A DNA stretch of 26,790 bases from the IMG/VR virus record IMGVR_UViG_3300018083_000104, positions 1 through 26,790 of that record. The stretch is one strand, 5' to 3'. The notes beneath the pieces are model-generated. The model was not told the DNA's origin and ran no database searches. It saw only the letters and a program-made list of their open reading frames with translations. How positions within the stretch are numbered: position 1 is the stretch's first letter; each line of letters opens with the position of its first letter. Below, piece by piece: positions 15,075 through 22,146 of the stretch. The position numbers and the translations under genes were made by a program. The stretch is from a virus.

Positions 15075-15716
15075 CTAGGTGGCGTAGTGCTGCACGTCAC
15101 CTTGCGGCGTGAAGCTGATCACCGCTGTCGCCGCTGCGTTCTGCCCCAACTCGAAGCCACTGCCACCGGACACGAGCGCATTGAAGATCGTCTTCTCGCC
15201 AGATGCGAAAGTGATCTTGAACACAAGCGTCGTGTTCGCCTTCGTCGCAGCCTTGATCTCCGCGACTGCGGCGAGCGTCGGCTGGAACAGCGAAGCGATG
15301 GAGCCGTCAGGTGCGTCAGGCAGACCATACGCATACTGCTTGACCTTGTCGATCAGACGCGTGATGTCGATCTTAGCAGGCGTCGGGTTCGGCATCGTGA
15401 TGTTCGTCGCGTTGCTGAGAATCTGGAACGCCGTGACCTCTGTTGCGGTGCCGCTGACCCACGTCGAGTACGCGCTCGTGTCCAGACCTTCGAGCGTGAA
15501 CGTGTCGGTCGTCGGCGCAGTCTTCACGCGGACGGCTTGCTTGTCCAGTTCGACCATCCCGTCGCTGACGCTGAACACAATAACGTCGCCGCCCGTCAAG
15601 CCGTGAGCGGTTGCAGTCGCGACGCCTTCCGTTGCCTTGGTCAGCGCGGTGACTGTGATAGGCGAACCGAGCGTGTCCTGAATCTCGACTCGTACATTGG
15701 TGCCGATAATTGCCAT
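15075..15716 (-). CDS. Major tail (tube) protein
   Basis: A 213-residue protein just before the tail assembly chaperone, the conserved place of the tube protein. The ATG at 15716 has GGGGAG upstream. It is beta-rich: an N-terminal strand (IIGTNVRVEIQDTLG) leads into a domain with TAHGLTGGDVIVFSVSDG (about 36-53), which resembles the small beta insertion common in tube proteins; then a loop region with ITRLIDKVKQYAYGLPDAP and a C-terminal beta-sandwich ending SFTPQGDVQHYAT. It should polymerise into the tail tube. The C-terminal form (FNALVSGGSGFELGQ near the end) fits the phage tail tube family. Moderately high confidence, mostly from order and fold pattern. Confidence 0.85.
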   Translation of the reverse strand: MAIIGTNVRVEIQDTLGSPITVTALTKATEGVATATAHGLTGGDVIVFSVSDGMVELDKQAVRVKTAPTTDTFTLEGLDTSAYSTWVSGTATEVTAFQILSNATNITMPNPTPAKIDITRLIDKVKQYAYGLPDAPDGSIASLFQPTLAAVAEIKAATKANTTLVFKITFASGEKTIFNALVSGGSGFELGQNAAATAVISFTPQGDVQHYAT

Positions 15717-15734
15717 TGTTCTACTCCCCTAAGA

Positions 15735-16088
15735 TTAAGGATGCCAAAATGAATACAGGCTCGGTTCAACAAACGAGTCAATCGCTGGCTCGTAGTCATC
15801 GGGATCGCCCGGTTCCCGAAACTTTATCGTGATGCCTGCCGCCGCTTCGATTGCTGTTCTCACAGCGTCCGCAGTCGACATTGCATCAGCATATGTTTCT
15901 CCCCATGAATCAAACACGAACACGGACTTCGTCATTCCTGCGTAGCCTGACAACGTCATCAGCGGCTCCGTCGAAAGTTTCCGATATACGACATACGGCA
16001 TCGGCGTCTTCTCTGGCACTGCGTTTGCGTACACGCGCCCTCCTGCTATGGACGTTAGCGCCGTAACGATGTCAGACTGAATGCTCAC
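15735..16088 (-). CDS. Tail terminator / completion protein (DUF3168-like)
   Basis: A 117-residue protein. The start MSIQSDIVTALTSIAGGRVY, followed by NAVPEKTPMPYVVYRKLST, is the typical opening of DUF3168-type neck proteins: a first helix, GRVYAN, then PYVVY. A central beta-strand (KSVFVFDSWGETYADA) leads into a helix (STADAVRTAIEA) and a C-terminal strand with FWHP. It would cap the tail at the head side and stop tube growth. The start at 16088 overlaps the upstream gene stop by 4 nt, and the stop lies 19 nt before the tube protein start. The length is usual for the family. Confidence 0.85.
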   Translation of the reverse strand: MSIQSDIVTALTSIAGGRVYANAVPEKTPMPYVVYRKLSTEPLMTLSGYAGMTKSVFVFDSWGETYADAMSTADAVRTAIEAAAGITIKFREPGDPDDYEPAIDSFVEPSLYSFWHP

Positions 16089-16690
16089 GCTTGCACCTTG
16101 GCTCGATACTCGTCGAACAAGTCCCTAGTCCAGCCGCTCATCGAAAAGACCTCGTGAGCATGCGCGCGAGCGATAGCGTACCAAGAATCGTTGGTCACTG
16201 GATAGCTCGCAGTCGGAATATCGAGAGGCTCGTAAAAGTGTCCAGAGTCGTCGCGCGGAATTCCGCACAGGATGACGGGAGAGTAGCCGAGCGTAAGCGC
16301 AAGCATCGTCGCGAAGCATCCGGAAAAATCGGGAGCAAGATCGCCGAACCATGTGCATTGAACTCCCGGCGCAGGCTTCTTCCATGAGTGACTGATCGTC
16401 TTGAGCGGCAGCGTCGAGACGCCGTCCGCTCTGATGCGACCATCCTTCGACATCAGATAGCGCTGCGCAGGAATCAGCGGAGCGAACGCCTCGCGATGCA
16501 AGCCACACCAATGCGTCGTATTGCGCAGGAATAATCCGGACATTTTTACCGCGATGATGTCGGAGTCGGGATGTGGCGCGGCGCGCAAATCCTCCCATGC
16601 ACCGCGCGCTGTGCCGACGACTCGGACGGGTCGACCGCGATACTTGCCTGTTAGATCGACGCCGTCAATGCAGCGGAGCCACGTCGTCAT
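16085..16690 (-). CDS. Rossmann-like phage protein of unknown function, inserted in the neck module
   Basis: A 201-residue protein coupled by ATGA overlaps to the gp10-like gene before it and the tail terminator after it. It does not look structural. The pattern is alpha/beta: strand VRVVGTARGAWEDL (about 23-36), SDIIAVKMSGL, then THWCGLHREAFAPLI with two histidines, a poorly conserved middle, then a strand-loop-helix with SGCFATMLALTLGYSPVILCGIP (about 139-161) and a C-terminal HFYEP. From memory a family with this layout (DIIAV..., DHW..LH, SG...A...GY..V.L.G.P) is found widely in phage genomes and has distant similarity to DUF115/sialyltransferase-like Rossmann proteins. Its substrate is unknown. 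A modifying enzyme for virion or envelope sugars is one guess. It is certainly a real gene; function is open. Confidence 0.75.
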   Translation of the reverse strand: MTTWLRCIDGVDLTGKYRGRPVRVVGTARGAWEDLRAAPHPDSDIIAVKMSGLFLRNTTHWCGLHREAFAPLIPAQRYLMSKDGRIRADGVSTLPLKTISHSWKKPAPGVQCTWFGDLAPDFSGCFATMLALTLGYSPVILCGIPRDDSGHFYEPLDIPTASYPVTNDSWYAIARAHAHEVFSMSGWTRDLFDEYRAKVQA

Positions 16691-17226
16691 TTCTTCTGCG
16701 CCTTGTCGATGTCCTTCAGTAGCGAGTCGCGCATCGCGGTAATCGAAAGCTGCGACGTCGCTGTGAATGCTGTTCGCATGTAATGACTCGGTCGCGTGCG
16801 CTTGCTCGCAGCGCCTCTGATCTGCTTGCGAGCAAGACCGACTAGCTTGTATTCAAGCGTCCGTCTCGACGAGCCTGCGCGATGCTGCGGCAGTCGACCG
16901 ACGATCTTGTGACCGAACTCGACCCATCCACCGTAGTAGGAATTGTCGCGAGCGTCGGCATTCATGCGATTGTTTCCTCGCACACGCACGAGCGCGACTT
17001 GCGTCTCGTTCTTACGCGAGCGCTTCTTACTGTACCCGACGACGATGTTTCTCCGTAGTCGTTTCGACTTGCCGATCGGAGCCTGACCGCGCGCGTATCT
17101 CTGGATCACGCGCGCGCCTGCGATTGCCGCTCTGCGAGCGAACGCGTTCTTGACGTTGTCCGTGAGCTTGTCCAGTTCGACGAGCACCGCAGGAAGCCCG
17201 CTGATCTTGATGAACTCATTCGCCAC
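16687..17226 (-). CDS. HK97 gp10-like head-tail joining protein
   Basis: A 179-residue protein. I choose the GTG at 17226 because GGAGG lies 6 nt upstream and the sequence then reads MANEFIKISGLPAVLVELD, a normal family start; the longer ORF to 17289 adds an Arg/Ser-rich shadow. The first helix (LDKLTDNVKNAFARRAAIAG), then ARVIQRYARGQAPIGK with the small loop and KRLRRNIVVGYS, YYGGWVEFGHKI, and a final helix with SHYMRTAFTA are characteristic of the HK97 gp10 family. The protein is unusually basic, mainly because of an Arg/Lys-rich middle (KKRSRKNETQ). It sits between head closure and tail terminator genes and helps form the neck. It overlaps the head closure gene by 11 nt. Confidence 0.87.
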   Translation of the reverse strand: MANEFIKISGLPAVLVELDKLTDNVKNAFARRAAIAGARVIQRYARGQAPIGKSKRLRRNIVVGYSKKRSRKNETQVALVRVRGNNRMNADARDNSYYGGWVEFGHKIVGRLPQHRAGSSRRTLEYKLVGLARKQIRGAASKRTRPSHYMRTAFTATSQLSITAMRDSLLKDIDKAQKK

Positions 17227-17563
17227 GGAGTCCCTCCGTGCAGACGCATTCGATCTTGCTGTTCTTCTCGTCGATGTTGCGAATGCCATCGATCGTGAAT
17301 ATGCGATCTCCGTACAGGAAGCGCCAGCTTGTATCGAACGCCGACAACTCGGAGTTGTCTCCGCGTATCGTGATGCGATGCGTAACGGACGAATGAATCT
17401 GCTCCGCGACGAAGCGCTCCGCAGTCGAGAGCGGATCGACTTGTGCGTACACGTATGCGACAGTCGTCCAGTTCGTCACGCGTTCGCCGACAGCGTCTCG
17501 TGATCCGGACGGTTGCTGTGCCGCGATGTAATGTCTGAGCGCGCCAGAGCGAATCATCACCAC
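17216..17563 (-). CDS. Head closure (head-tail joining) protein
   Basis: A 115-residue protein of the SPP1 gp16 / HK97 gp7 type (phage head-tail joining family). It starts IRSGALRHYIAAQQPSGSRD, then GERVTNWTTVAYVYAQVDPL, then a strand-rich C-terminal part with THRITIRGDN, WRFLYGDRIFTIDGIRN and ECVCTE. These are the usual landmarks: short N-terminal strand, conserved W, then R.T.R and the FTI.G segment. It would plug the connector after packaging. The start may be ATG 17563 (7-nt overlap with the connector gene) or ATG 17557, where TGATG couples stop and start; the sequence does not decide. Otherwise ordinary in length and composition. Confidence 0.85.
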   Translation of the reverse strand: MVMIRSGALRHYIAAQQPSGSRDAVGERVTNWTTVAYVYAQVDPLSTAERFVAEQIHSSVTHRITIRGDNSELSAFDTSWRFLYGDRIFTIDGIRNIDEKNSKIECVCTEGLRGE

Positions 17564-18165
17564 GTCCAGATGCGATAGTTTGCGATGCGTTCCATTTCCA
17601 TCTGCGGTATTTGCGCGACGATCGTGCCTGTCACCGTGCGCTCGCGGAACTCGTACGCGTGACTGATCGTTTCAAGGATCGCGTGCGCTATGTCTTCCGG
17701 AATGTTGTCAGGATCGCTGCCGTATCCGCAGAGGAATTGAATCTCGACCGCGTCGATCGCCTCGTCATACGTGCTCGGCCACGTCTCGCTTTTCTTGAGC
17801 ACGATGCGTCCGATCGTCGACACGACGTCGACGCTGTACTTGCTACTGTCGAGCGTCTGTTGCACGTCGCTCTCGTCTTGATACTTGATGTGTGTCACGC
17901 TCACGAGCGGCGGATACGGCAGATGCAAGGCGACATTCTGATGGCGCGGGAAGCAATCGTCATACGCCTTCAGTGTGCGCGTGATGAGCGCGCGTCCGAG
18001 GAAGTCTTCTACTGCTCGTCGCGCGGACGGTATCAGCGTTTGCTCGATGAGCGCATCCTGCGCAGTCGATGTCTCGCGCATGAAATGCTTTGCCTGCGCG
18101 AGCGTAACCGGCTCGGCAGTGACGTCAGTCTCAATGATTGTTCGCGTCAGTTGTTTCGCTCGCAC
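17557..18165 (-). CDS. Head-tail connector (adaptor) protein, gp6/gp15-like
   Basis: A 202-residue protein. GTG at 18165 is taken as start because GGAGG is 7 nt upstream, right after the stop of the preceding gene; a longer ORF to 18342 adds 59 Arg-rich shadow residues. The sequence PVTLAQAKHFMRETSTAQDALIEQ... (about residues 18-42) is the conserved first helix region of phage gp6-like adaptors (VTLAEAK.HLR.....D..I); ARRAVEDFLGRALITRTLKAYDD and LPYPPLVSVTHIKYQDE are the further landmarks, and a final helical part contains PEDIAHAILETISHAYEFRE. It would bind beneath the portal and start the neck. Confidence is high from motifs and order. Confidence 0.9.
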   Translation of the reverse strand: MRAKQLTRTIIETDVTAEPVTLAQAKHFMRETSTAQDALIEQTLIPSARRAVEDFLGRALITRTLKAYDDCFPRHQNVALHLPYPPLVSVTHIKYQDESDVQQTLDSSKYSVDVVSTIGRIVLKKSETWPSTYDEAIDAVEIQFLCGYGSDPDNIPEDIAHAILETISHAYEFRERTVTGTIVAQIPQMEMERIANYRIWTW

Positions 18166-18167
18166 GC

Positions 18168-18620
18168 TTAGACCTCCGCTACCGTCTGCCCTATAACATC
18201 GAATACGTTCTGCGCGACGCGTATGACCGTGACGTTCATGTGAGGATCGAGAACGAGCGTGCCGCCAGCGGGCGCATTCAGCGTAACGCCTTCTCCTGCG
18301 GTCAGCGTGCAGACTTCCGCGCCTGCGTTGCGGATGTTCCATACGCCTGAATTGGGAAGCGCGTGCGTAGCGTCCGGACGGAACGTCACTGTCTTCGCTT
18401 CGTCTGACTTCGTCATGCGAATGTAGGTGCCGGATTCGCTTGCCGTGACGTTGTGATTCGCGGCTGCGTCGTCAGCGACTCCGCTCGCCTCGCCTTGATC
18501 TTCGCCGAGACGATCACGAACCAATCGATCGCGTGTCACGTCATCGACCACGATGATCTCGCCGACCGTCGCCGTGTCAGCGCCGATCGCAACCTGTTTC
18601 AGTATGAGAACTCTGCGCAT
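18168..18620 (-). CDS. Small two-domain virion-type protein
   Basis: A 150-residue protein. ATG 18620 is preceded by AGGA. The first 42 residues (VLILKQVAIGADTATVGEII followed by VVDDVTRDRLVRDRLGED) resemble the short proteins often found near capsid or connector genes of phages (a strand, GE..VVDD, then a helix that ends RLGE). A linker rich in Ala/Asp/Asn follows, then a beta-rich domain from about residue 60 (SGTYIRMTKSDEAKTVTFRP, WNIRNAG, GVTLNAPAGGTLVLD, NVTVIRVAQNVFDVIG) that looks like surface domains on phage fibres or decoration proteins. The combination suggests a head- or neck-attached protein that displays a small beta domain. Function not known. Confidence 0.7.
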   Translation of the reverse strand: MRRVLILKQVAIGADTATVGEIIVVDDVTRDRLVRDRLGEDQGEASGVADDAAANHNVTASESGTYIRMTKSDEAKTVTFRPDATHALPNSGVWNIRNAGAEVCTLTAGEGVTLNAPAGGTLVLDPHMNVTVIRVAQNVFDVIGQTVAEV

Positions 18621-18629
18621 GATGTTGTC

Positions 18630-18920
18630 CTATAAGTTCGTGCGCTCGACCACGAACTCGTTGCGATCCGCCGCCTGTCCGTTGCCTGTCGAGTGAAAAC
18701 CGTAGCGCCACGTCCCGCTTGACGTGACGTCAACGTCGGCGCGATAGATGCCGGTCGACACACGCACGACCATCGGTCCGACCGTGTATTGATATTCGAT
18801 CGTCTCCTCCCCCGGCTCACGCACGCGGAAGAACACCGCAGTCGGGTCGACCAGCGTGCCGGTCGAATCTCTGAAGGTGCCAGTGCAGCGGACCAAGTCG
18901 CCCACGTCATAGCGGTTCAT
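18630..18920 (-). CDS. Small beta-sandwich virion protein
   Basis: A 96-residue protein with ATG 18920 preceded by GAGGAGATCGC. The sequence reads as one Ig-like or jelly-roll sheet: YDVGDLVRCTGTFRDSTGTL, DPTAVFFRVREPG, VVRVSTGIYRADVDV, GTWRYGFHSTGNGQAA, EFVVERTNL. Similar proteins (V...TG.Y..D..... .G.WRYR) recur in the structural regions of many siphoviruses without a proven role; attachment to head or neck is likely. It overlaps the repeat protein gene by 4 nt (ATGA) and precedes the two-domain protein by 9 nt. Confidence 0.75.
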   Translation of the reverse strand: MNRYDVGDLVRCTGTFRDSTGTLVDPTAVFFRVREPGEETIEYQYTVGPMVVRVSTGIYRADVDVTSSGTWRYGFHSTGNGQAADRNEFVVERTNL

Positions 18921-20767
18921 GCGATCTCCTCAGTGAGCGTGACGCTGTACGCGAGCGCGTCCGATAGGACGCACGTATTCGCCAGCGCATCGTCGATCGC
19001 GCATGAGTTCGCGAGCGCGTCCAATACGTCGACGGTGGCGATAATTCCTGTCGAGAGCCAAGCATGCGGCGTGAACGTGACGACGCAAAGTCCCTGCATT
19101 GCGCCTTCGGTATCGACCGCGCCTGACAACGAGAACGTCAGATCGATCGCGCCGTACAGATCGCCTGTCGCGCCCATCGTCGCGTCGGACGCGAACGCGA
19201 ATGATGACGTGCCGCTCAGTTCGGACACATGGATCATCGACGCGCTCGGGGTGAACTCGATCAGGCATGTCGCGGCGATGCCGACGTCTCCTGTCATTGC
19301 AGCGCTCGGCGTGAACGTGAGCGCGCATGTGCCAGCCATCGGAGCCGTCGACCCCATGCTCGCGCTGACGACGAACTGCATGACCGCGCTCGCTTGCAAA
19401 TCGCCGTTTGCCGTGAGAGCCGCTGTCGGTGTGAACGTGAGCGTCTCGCTGCCAGCAAGAGCGCCAGCCGCCATCAGCGTCGCGCTCGGCGTGAATGCAA
19501 CGGTGCCGCTGCCAGCCAAGTCGCCCGTCGCAGTGAGCGTCGCAGTCGGCGTGAACGTGACGACGCTCTGCCCGTACATGCCGCCATCCGTGAGCATCAT
19601 TCCGGACACAGTGAACTCGACGAGCGCGGATGCTGCGAGCGCACCCGCAGCGGTCATTGTTCCGCTCGGTGTAAACGTCAACGCAGAAGCGCCTGAGAGC
19701 GCGCCTGCCGCGTCGAGCGTCGCAGTGGGCGAGAAGGATAGCGTCGATGTCCCTGCGATCGATCCTGCGCCGTCTAGCGAAGCCGTAGGGGTGAACGTCA
19801 GCGTCGATGTTCCTGAGAGCGCGCCCGCTCCTGTCAGCGCAGCGCTCGGCGTGAACGTGATCGTCGACGTACCGTCGATCGTCGCGTCGGTGGTCATCGA
19901 TCCGCTCGTGGTGAACGCGAGCAGCGCGGACGCGACGAGCGCGCCTGCTCCGGTCATCGTCGCGGTCGGGGTGAATGTAATTGTCGACAACGCCGACAGA
20001 TCGCCTGACGCCGTCAGCGCAGCGCTCGGCGTGAACGTGACGAGCGATGTGCCGTCGATGAAACTGTCCGCCGTCATCGTGCCGCTCGGCGTGAACTCGA
20101 CGAGTGACGTCCCTGCAATCGCGACCGCCCCCGATAGCGTCGCAGTAGGTGTGAACGTCACCGTCGAGGTTCCGCTGATCGCTGCATCCCCGCTCACGCT
20201 TGCGCTCGGCGTGAACATGACGAGCGATGTGCCTGCGAGCGTCGCGTCTGCGAGAAGTGTCGCAGTCGGTGTGAACGCGAGTGTCGATGTGCCGCTGATG
20301 TCCGCGTTGAACAGCAACTCGCCGGTCGACGCGAACGTGACAGTCGACGTCCCTGCCAGCACACCGTCCGCAGTCAATGTTGCCTGCGGCGTGAACGCGA
20401 GCGTCGACGTTCCAGCAAGGATGCCGTCCGCAAGCATCGTTCCGCTCGGTGTGAATGCGAGCGTCGAAGTGCCTGCGAGTGCTCCGCTGCCGGTGATCGT
20501 TCCGGTCGGCGTGAACGTCAGTGTCGCGAGCGCGTCGAGCGCCACGCTGCCTGTCAGTGTCGCTTGCGGCGTGAACGTGACGAGCGATGTTCCTGCAAGG
20601 ATGCCGTCCGCCGTTATCGTCCCGGTCAGATCGAACGCGAGCGTCGCGCTGCCGACGAGCGCGTCAGGCGACGTCTCTGTCGGATACAGTCCGCCGAAGC
20701 GACGCGAAACGCGTCGACGCTTCTCGCGCTTCTCCGGTTGCGGGATTGCGTAGCGGATGAAACTCAT
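18917..20767 (-). CDS. Repeat protein: 27 copies of a 20-residue unit
   Basis: A 616-residue protein. Residues 1-36 form a basic leader (IRYAIPQPEKREKRRRVSRR). Residues 37-575 consist of 27 consecutive units of 20 residues (the last has 19), with consensus LAGTSTLTFTPSATLTADGA: hydrophobic at 1, G at 3, hydrophobic/polar alternation at 5-9, F at 9, T-P at 10-11, and hydrophobic at 14 and 16. The last 41 residues lose this pattern and carry shorter repeats around DALANSC/DALANTC/DALAYSV. Strict 20-residue register with alternating strands suggests a beta-solenoid or a chain of beta-hairpins. It overlaps both neighbours by 4 nt. A surface fibre or decoration is likely; I do not know a named family. 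On the opposite strand a 654-codon open frame is produced by the same repeats and is not a gene. Confidence 0.88.
   Translation of the reverse strand: MSFIRYAIPQPEKREKRRRVSRRFGGLYPTETSPDALVGSATLAFDLTGTITADGILAGTSLVTFTPQATLTGSVALDALATLTFTPTGTITGSGALAGTSTLAFTPSGTMLADGILAGTSTLAFTPQATLTADGVLAGTSTVTFASTGELLFNADISGTSTLAFTPTATLLADATLAGTSLVMFTPSASVSGDAAISGTSTVTFTPTATLSGAVAIAGTSLVEFTPSGTMTADSFIDGTSLVTFTPSAALTASGDLSALSTITFTPTATMTGAGALVASALLAFTTSGSMTTDATIDGTSTITFTPSAALTGAGALSGTSTLTFTPTASLDGAGSIAGTSTLSFSPTATLDAAGALSGASALTFTPSGTMTAAGALAASALVEFTVSGMMLTDGGMYGQSVVTFTPTATLTATGDLAGSGTVAFTPSATLMAAGALAGSETLTFTPTAALTANGDLQASAVMQFVVSASMGSTAPMAGTCALTFTPSAAMTGDVGIAATCLIEFTPSASMIHVSELSGTSSFAFASDATMGATGDLYGAIDLTFSLSGAVDTEGAMQGLCVVTFTPHAWLSTGIIATVDVLDALANSCAIDDALANTCVLSDALAYSVTLTEEIA
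19043..20659 (-). repeat. Array of 60-nt coding repeats (27 copies)
   Basis: The segment has a 60-nt period on the minus strand, most conserved in the codons for TFTP (complement of ggcgtgaacgtga and variants). Copies differ at many positions, so this is an old, diverged array and not a recent expansion; units 4 and 5 are the most alike at the protein level. Confidence 0.9.
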
Positions 20768-21450
20768 TGCCGAATGTCTCTGTGCGCAGGACGCATAGGC
20801 GGCATGCCGACGAACGGAAGCGCCTGCGGCTCAAGGATGAGATAGACGAGACAACCGTCCTCGTTGTTCGTGCTACCGGTGCAAGTGATCGTCACTGTGC
20901 CTGGAGTTGTTGTGGTTGCAGTCGTAAAACGAAACAATCCAGCATCCTCCTCGATGTCCACCGTTGCGTTAACCCATGTCTTCGATGCGGTGTCGGTTGC
21001 GCCAGATACGACCGCGAGAAATCCTCCGCCTGTCGGAATAGTCACGCTGCCTGTCGTCAGCGGGTCGCTTGCATCCATGTCCGTAGATGTATCTGATCCA
21101 GACTGCTTAACTGGAAACTTCGCGTCGGTAATAGCGTACACGCCGATATGATTTTCAGCACCGAGCACCGATGCATTCGTCGTGATCGTGATCGTTGCTG
21201 TTGTGCCTGTCGGCCAAGGCAGGAACCATGCAAACGCCGATACAGTATTAAAGCTGCTTGTCGCAATCTGCGTCATCGCGACGCCATCGATGTTTGCACC
21301 AGTGATCGATTGCGCAGTCTCCTCGCCAAGAACGACAACGATCACACGATCCTGACTCGCAGTGCCAATCGATGCGCCGCTGTACGTTATGACGTTCGCT
21401 GATGACGTCACACCGGCAGGATTCGCGGTCCGTGTGATTCCAACTGCCAT
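20764..21450 (-). CDS. Beta-rich virion structural protein
   Basis: A 228-residue protein rich in Thr, Ala, Ser, Gly and Val. ATG 21450 is preceded by GGAGG about 10 nt upstream. It reads as two beta-sandwich halves: RTANPAGVTSSANVITYSGA and SQDRVIVVVLGEE in the first, AFAWFLPWPTGTTATITI, HIGVYAITDA in the middle, and VTIPTGGGFLAVVSGATD plus GTVTITCTGS in the second. The tail (ALPFVGMPPMRPAHRDIRQ) is unlike the rest. Similar proteins occur in phage structural regions, typically annotated hypothetical. It couples to the repeat protein by an ATGA overlap. Role inferred from place: attached to head, neck or fibres. Confidence 0.72.
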   Translation of the reverse strand: MAVGITRTANPAGVTSSANVITYSGASIGTASQDRVIVVVLGEETAQSITGANIDGVAMTQIATSSFNTVSAFAWFLPWPTGTTATITITTNASVLGAENHIGVYAITDAKFPVKQSGSDTSTDMDASDPLTTGSVTIPTGGGFLAVVSGATDTASKTWVNATVDIEEDAGLFRFTTATTTTPGTVTITCTGSTNNEDGCLVYLILEPQALPFVGMPPMRPAHRDIRQ

Positions 21451-21457
21451 GACTACG

Positions 21458-21889
21458 TCATTCCTCCCACTCGAAATAGAAATCTAGAATCTGGCCTGTG
21501 CCTGTAGGTATCACGATGCCGAGTCCGTTCGCTGTGCCGACAGGAATGACGAGTCCGTTATCGCCGAACGTCCACGCCCATCCAGCGCCGATTGCGGAGC
21601 CGAGCGACACTTGACGGAACGGAGAGCCGCTCGTCGTTCCGTCCGCAGTGTGACCTGCGAACGCGGTGCACTGCGCAGGATTAATGTCGTGCGCATTCTC
21701 GGTGAGTCCAGCGCCGACGTTCGTCGCAGCCGAGAATCGCTGAAGCGCAACCGCGACCGCAGTCGTTGTCGTGTTCGATACGCCGATCTCTCGAATGCGA
21801 GCGCCGAACGTGGCAGACCCGAACAGAGAAGCAATCGCGCGCGCAGAAGTTCCTGCCACGCTGCCGCGTCCACCTACGGAAAATCGCAT
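21458..21889 (-). CDS. Conserved phage structural protein (EWEE C-terminus)
   Basis: A 143-residue protein. The ATG at 21889 is chosen (GGGAG 7 nt upstream, 1 nt after the preceding stop) over the longer ORF to 21931, whose extra residues shadow the neighbour gene. The sequence FGSATFGARIREIGVSNTTT, then ALQRFSAATNVGAGLTE, SPFRQVSLGSAIGAGWAWTFG, DNGLVIPVGTANGLGIVIPT and the end FYFEWEE form a single beta-domain. From memory proteins with this pattern are common in actinobacterial and proteobacterial phages as small virion or head-attached proteins. No catalytic motif. The function is not known. Confidence 0.75.
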   Translation of the reverse strand: MRFSVGGRGSVAGTSARAIASLFGSATFGARIREIGVSNTTTTAVAVALQRFSAATNVGAGLTENAHDINPAQCTAFAGHTADGTTSGSPFRQVSLGSAIGAGWAWTFGDNGLVIPVGTANGLGIVIPTGTGQILDFYFEWEE

Positions 21890-21890
21890 G

Positions 21891-22133
21891 TCACGCTCCC
21901 TCGCTCTGTGCGGCAATTTCCAAATTGGCACGCGTCTCGTCGATGTGCCCGACTGCGCGTTTCAGTTGATGCTCAACTCCTAGCAGTTGCTCTATTCGAC
22001 GCATGGTCTTGACGTTGTATTTCGTCGTGTCGTATTGCGACTGAGCGTCTGCCGCATTCTTGCTGGCAGCTTCGAGAAGCAGAACAACGCGTGCGCGAAT
22101 GTCGTCCAGATCACGCTTAATAGCTTCGATCAT
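21891..22133 (-). CDS. Small coiled-coil protein
   Basis: An 80-residue protein with ATG 22133 preceded by AAAGGAG. It is helical throughout: IKRDLDDIRARVVLLLEAAS, a break near QYDTTKY, then NVKTMRRIEQLLGVEHQLKRA and HIDETRANLEIAAQ. Heptad hydrophobics support a coiled coil. There is no membrane segment and no known domain. Place between the lectin-like gene and a structural gene suggests an assembly or scaffold-like partner of the surrounding virion proteins, but this is only context. Confidence 0.7.
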   Translation of the reverse strand: MIEAIKRDLDDIRARVVLLLEAASKNAADAQSQYDTTKYNVKTMRRIEQLLGVEHQLKRAVGHIDETRANLEIAAQSEGA

Positions 22134-22146
22134 TGTGACTGCTCCT

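Noticed and set aside
18166-18342. Longer start (18342) for the connector protein
   Set aside because: The extra 59 residues are Arg/His-rich shadow of the preceding gene; GTG 18165 has GGAGG and matches the family start.
18789-20753. Plus-strand open frame of 654 codons antisense to the repeat protein
   Set aside because: It follows from the 60-nt period: the repeats avoid stops in the complementary frame. It lacks an SD sequence, spans parts of two genes on the other strand, and the minus-strand gene is coupled to both neighbours.
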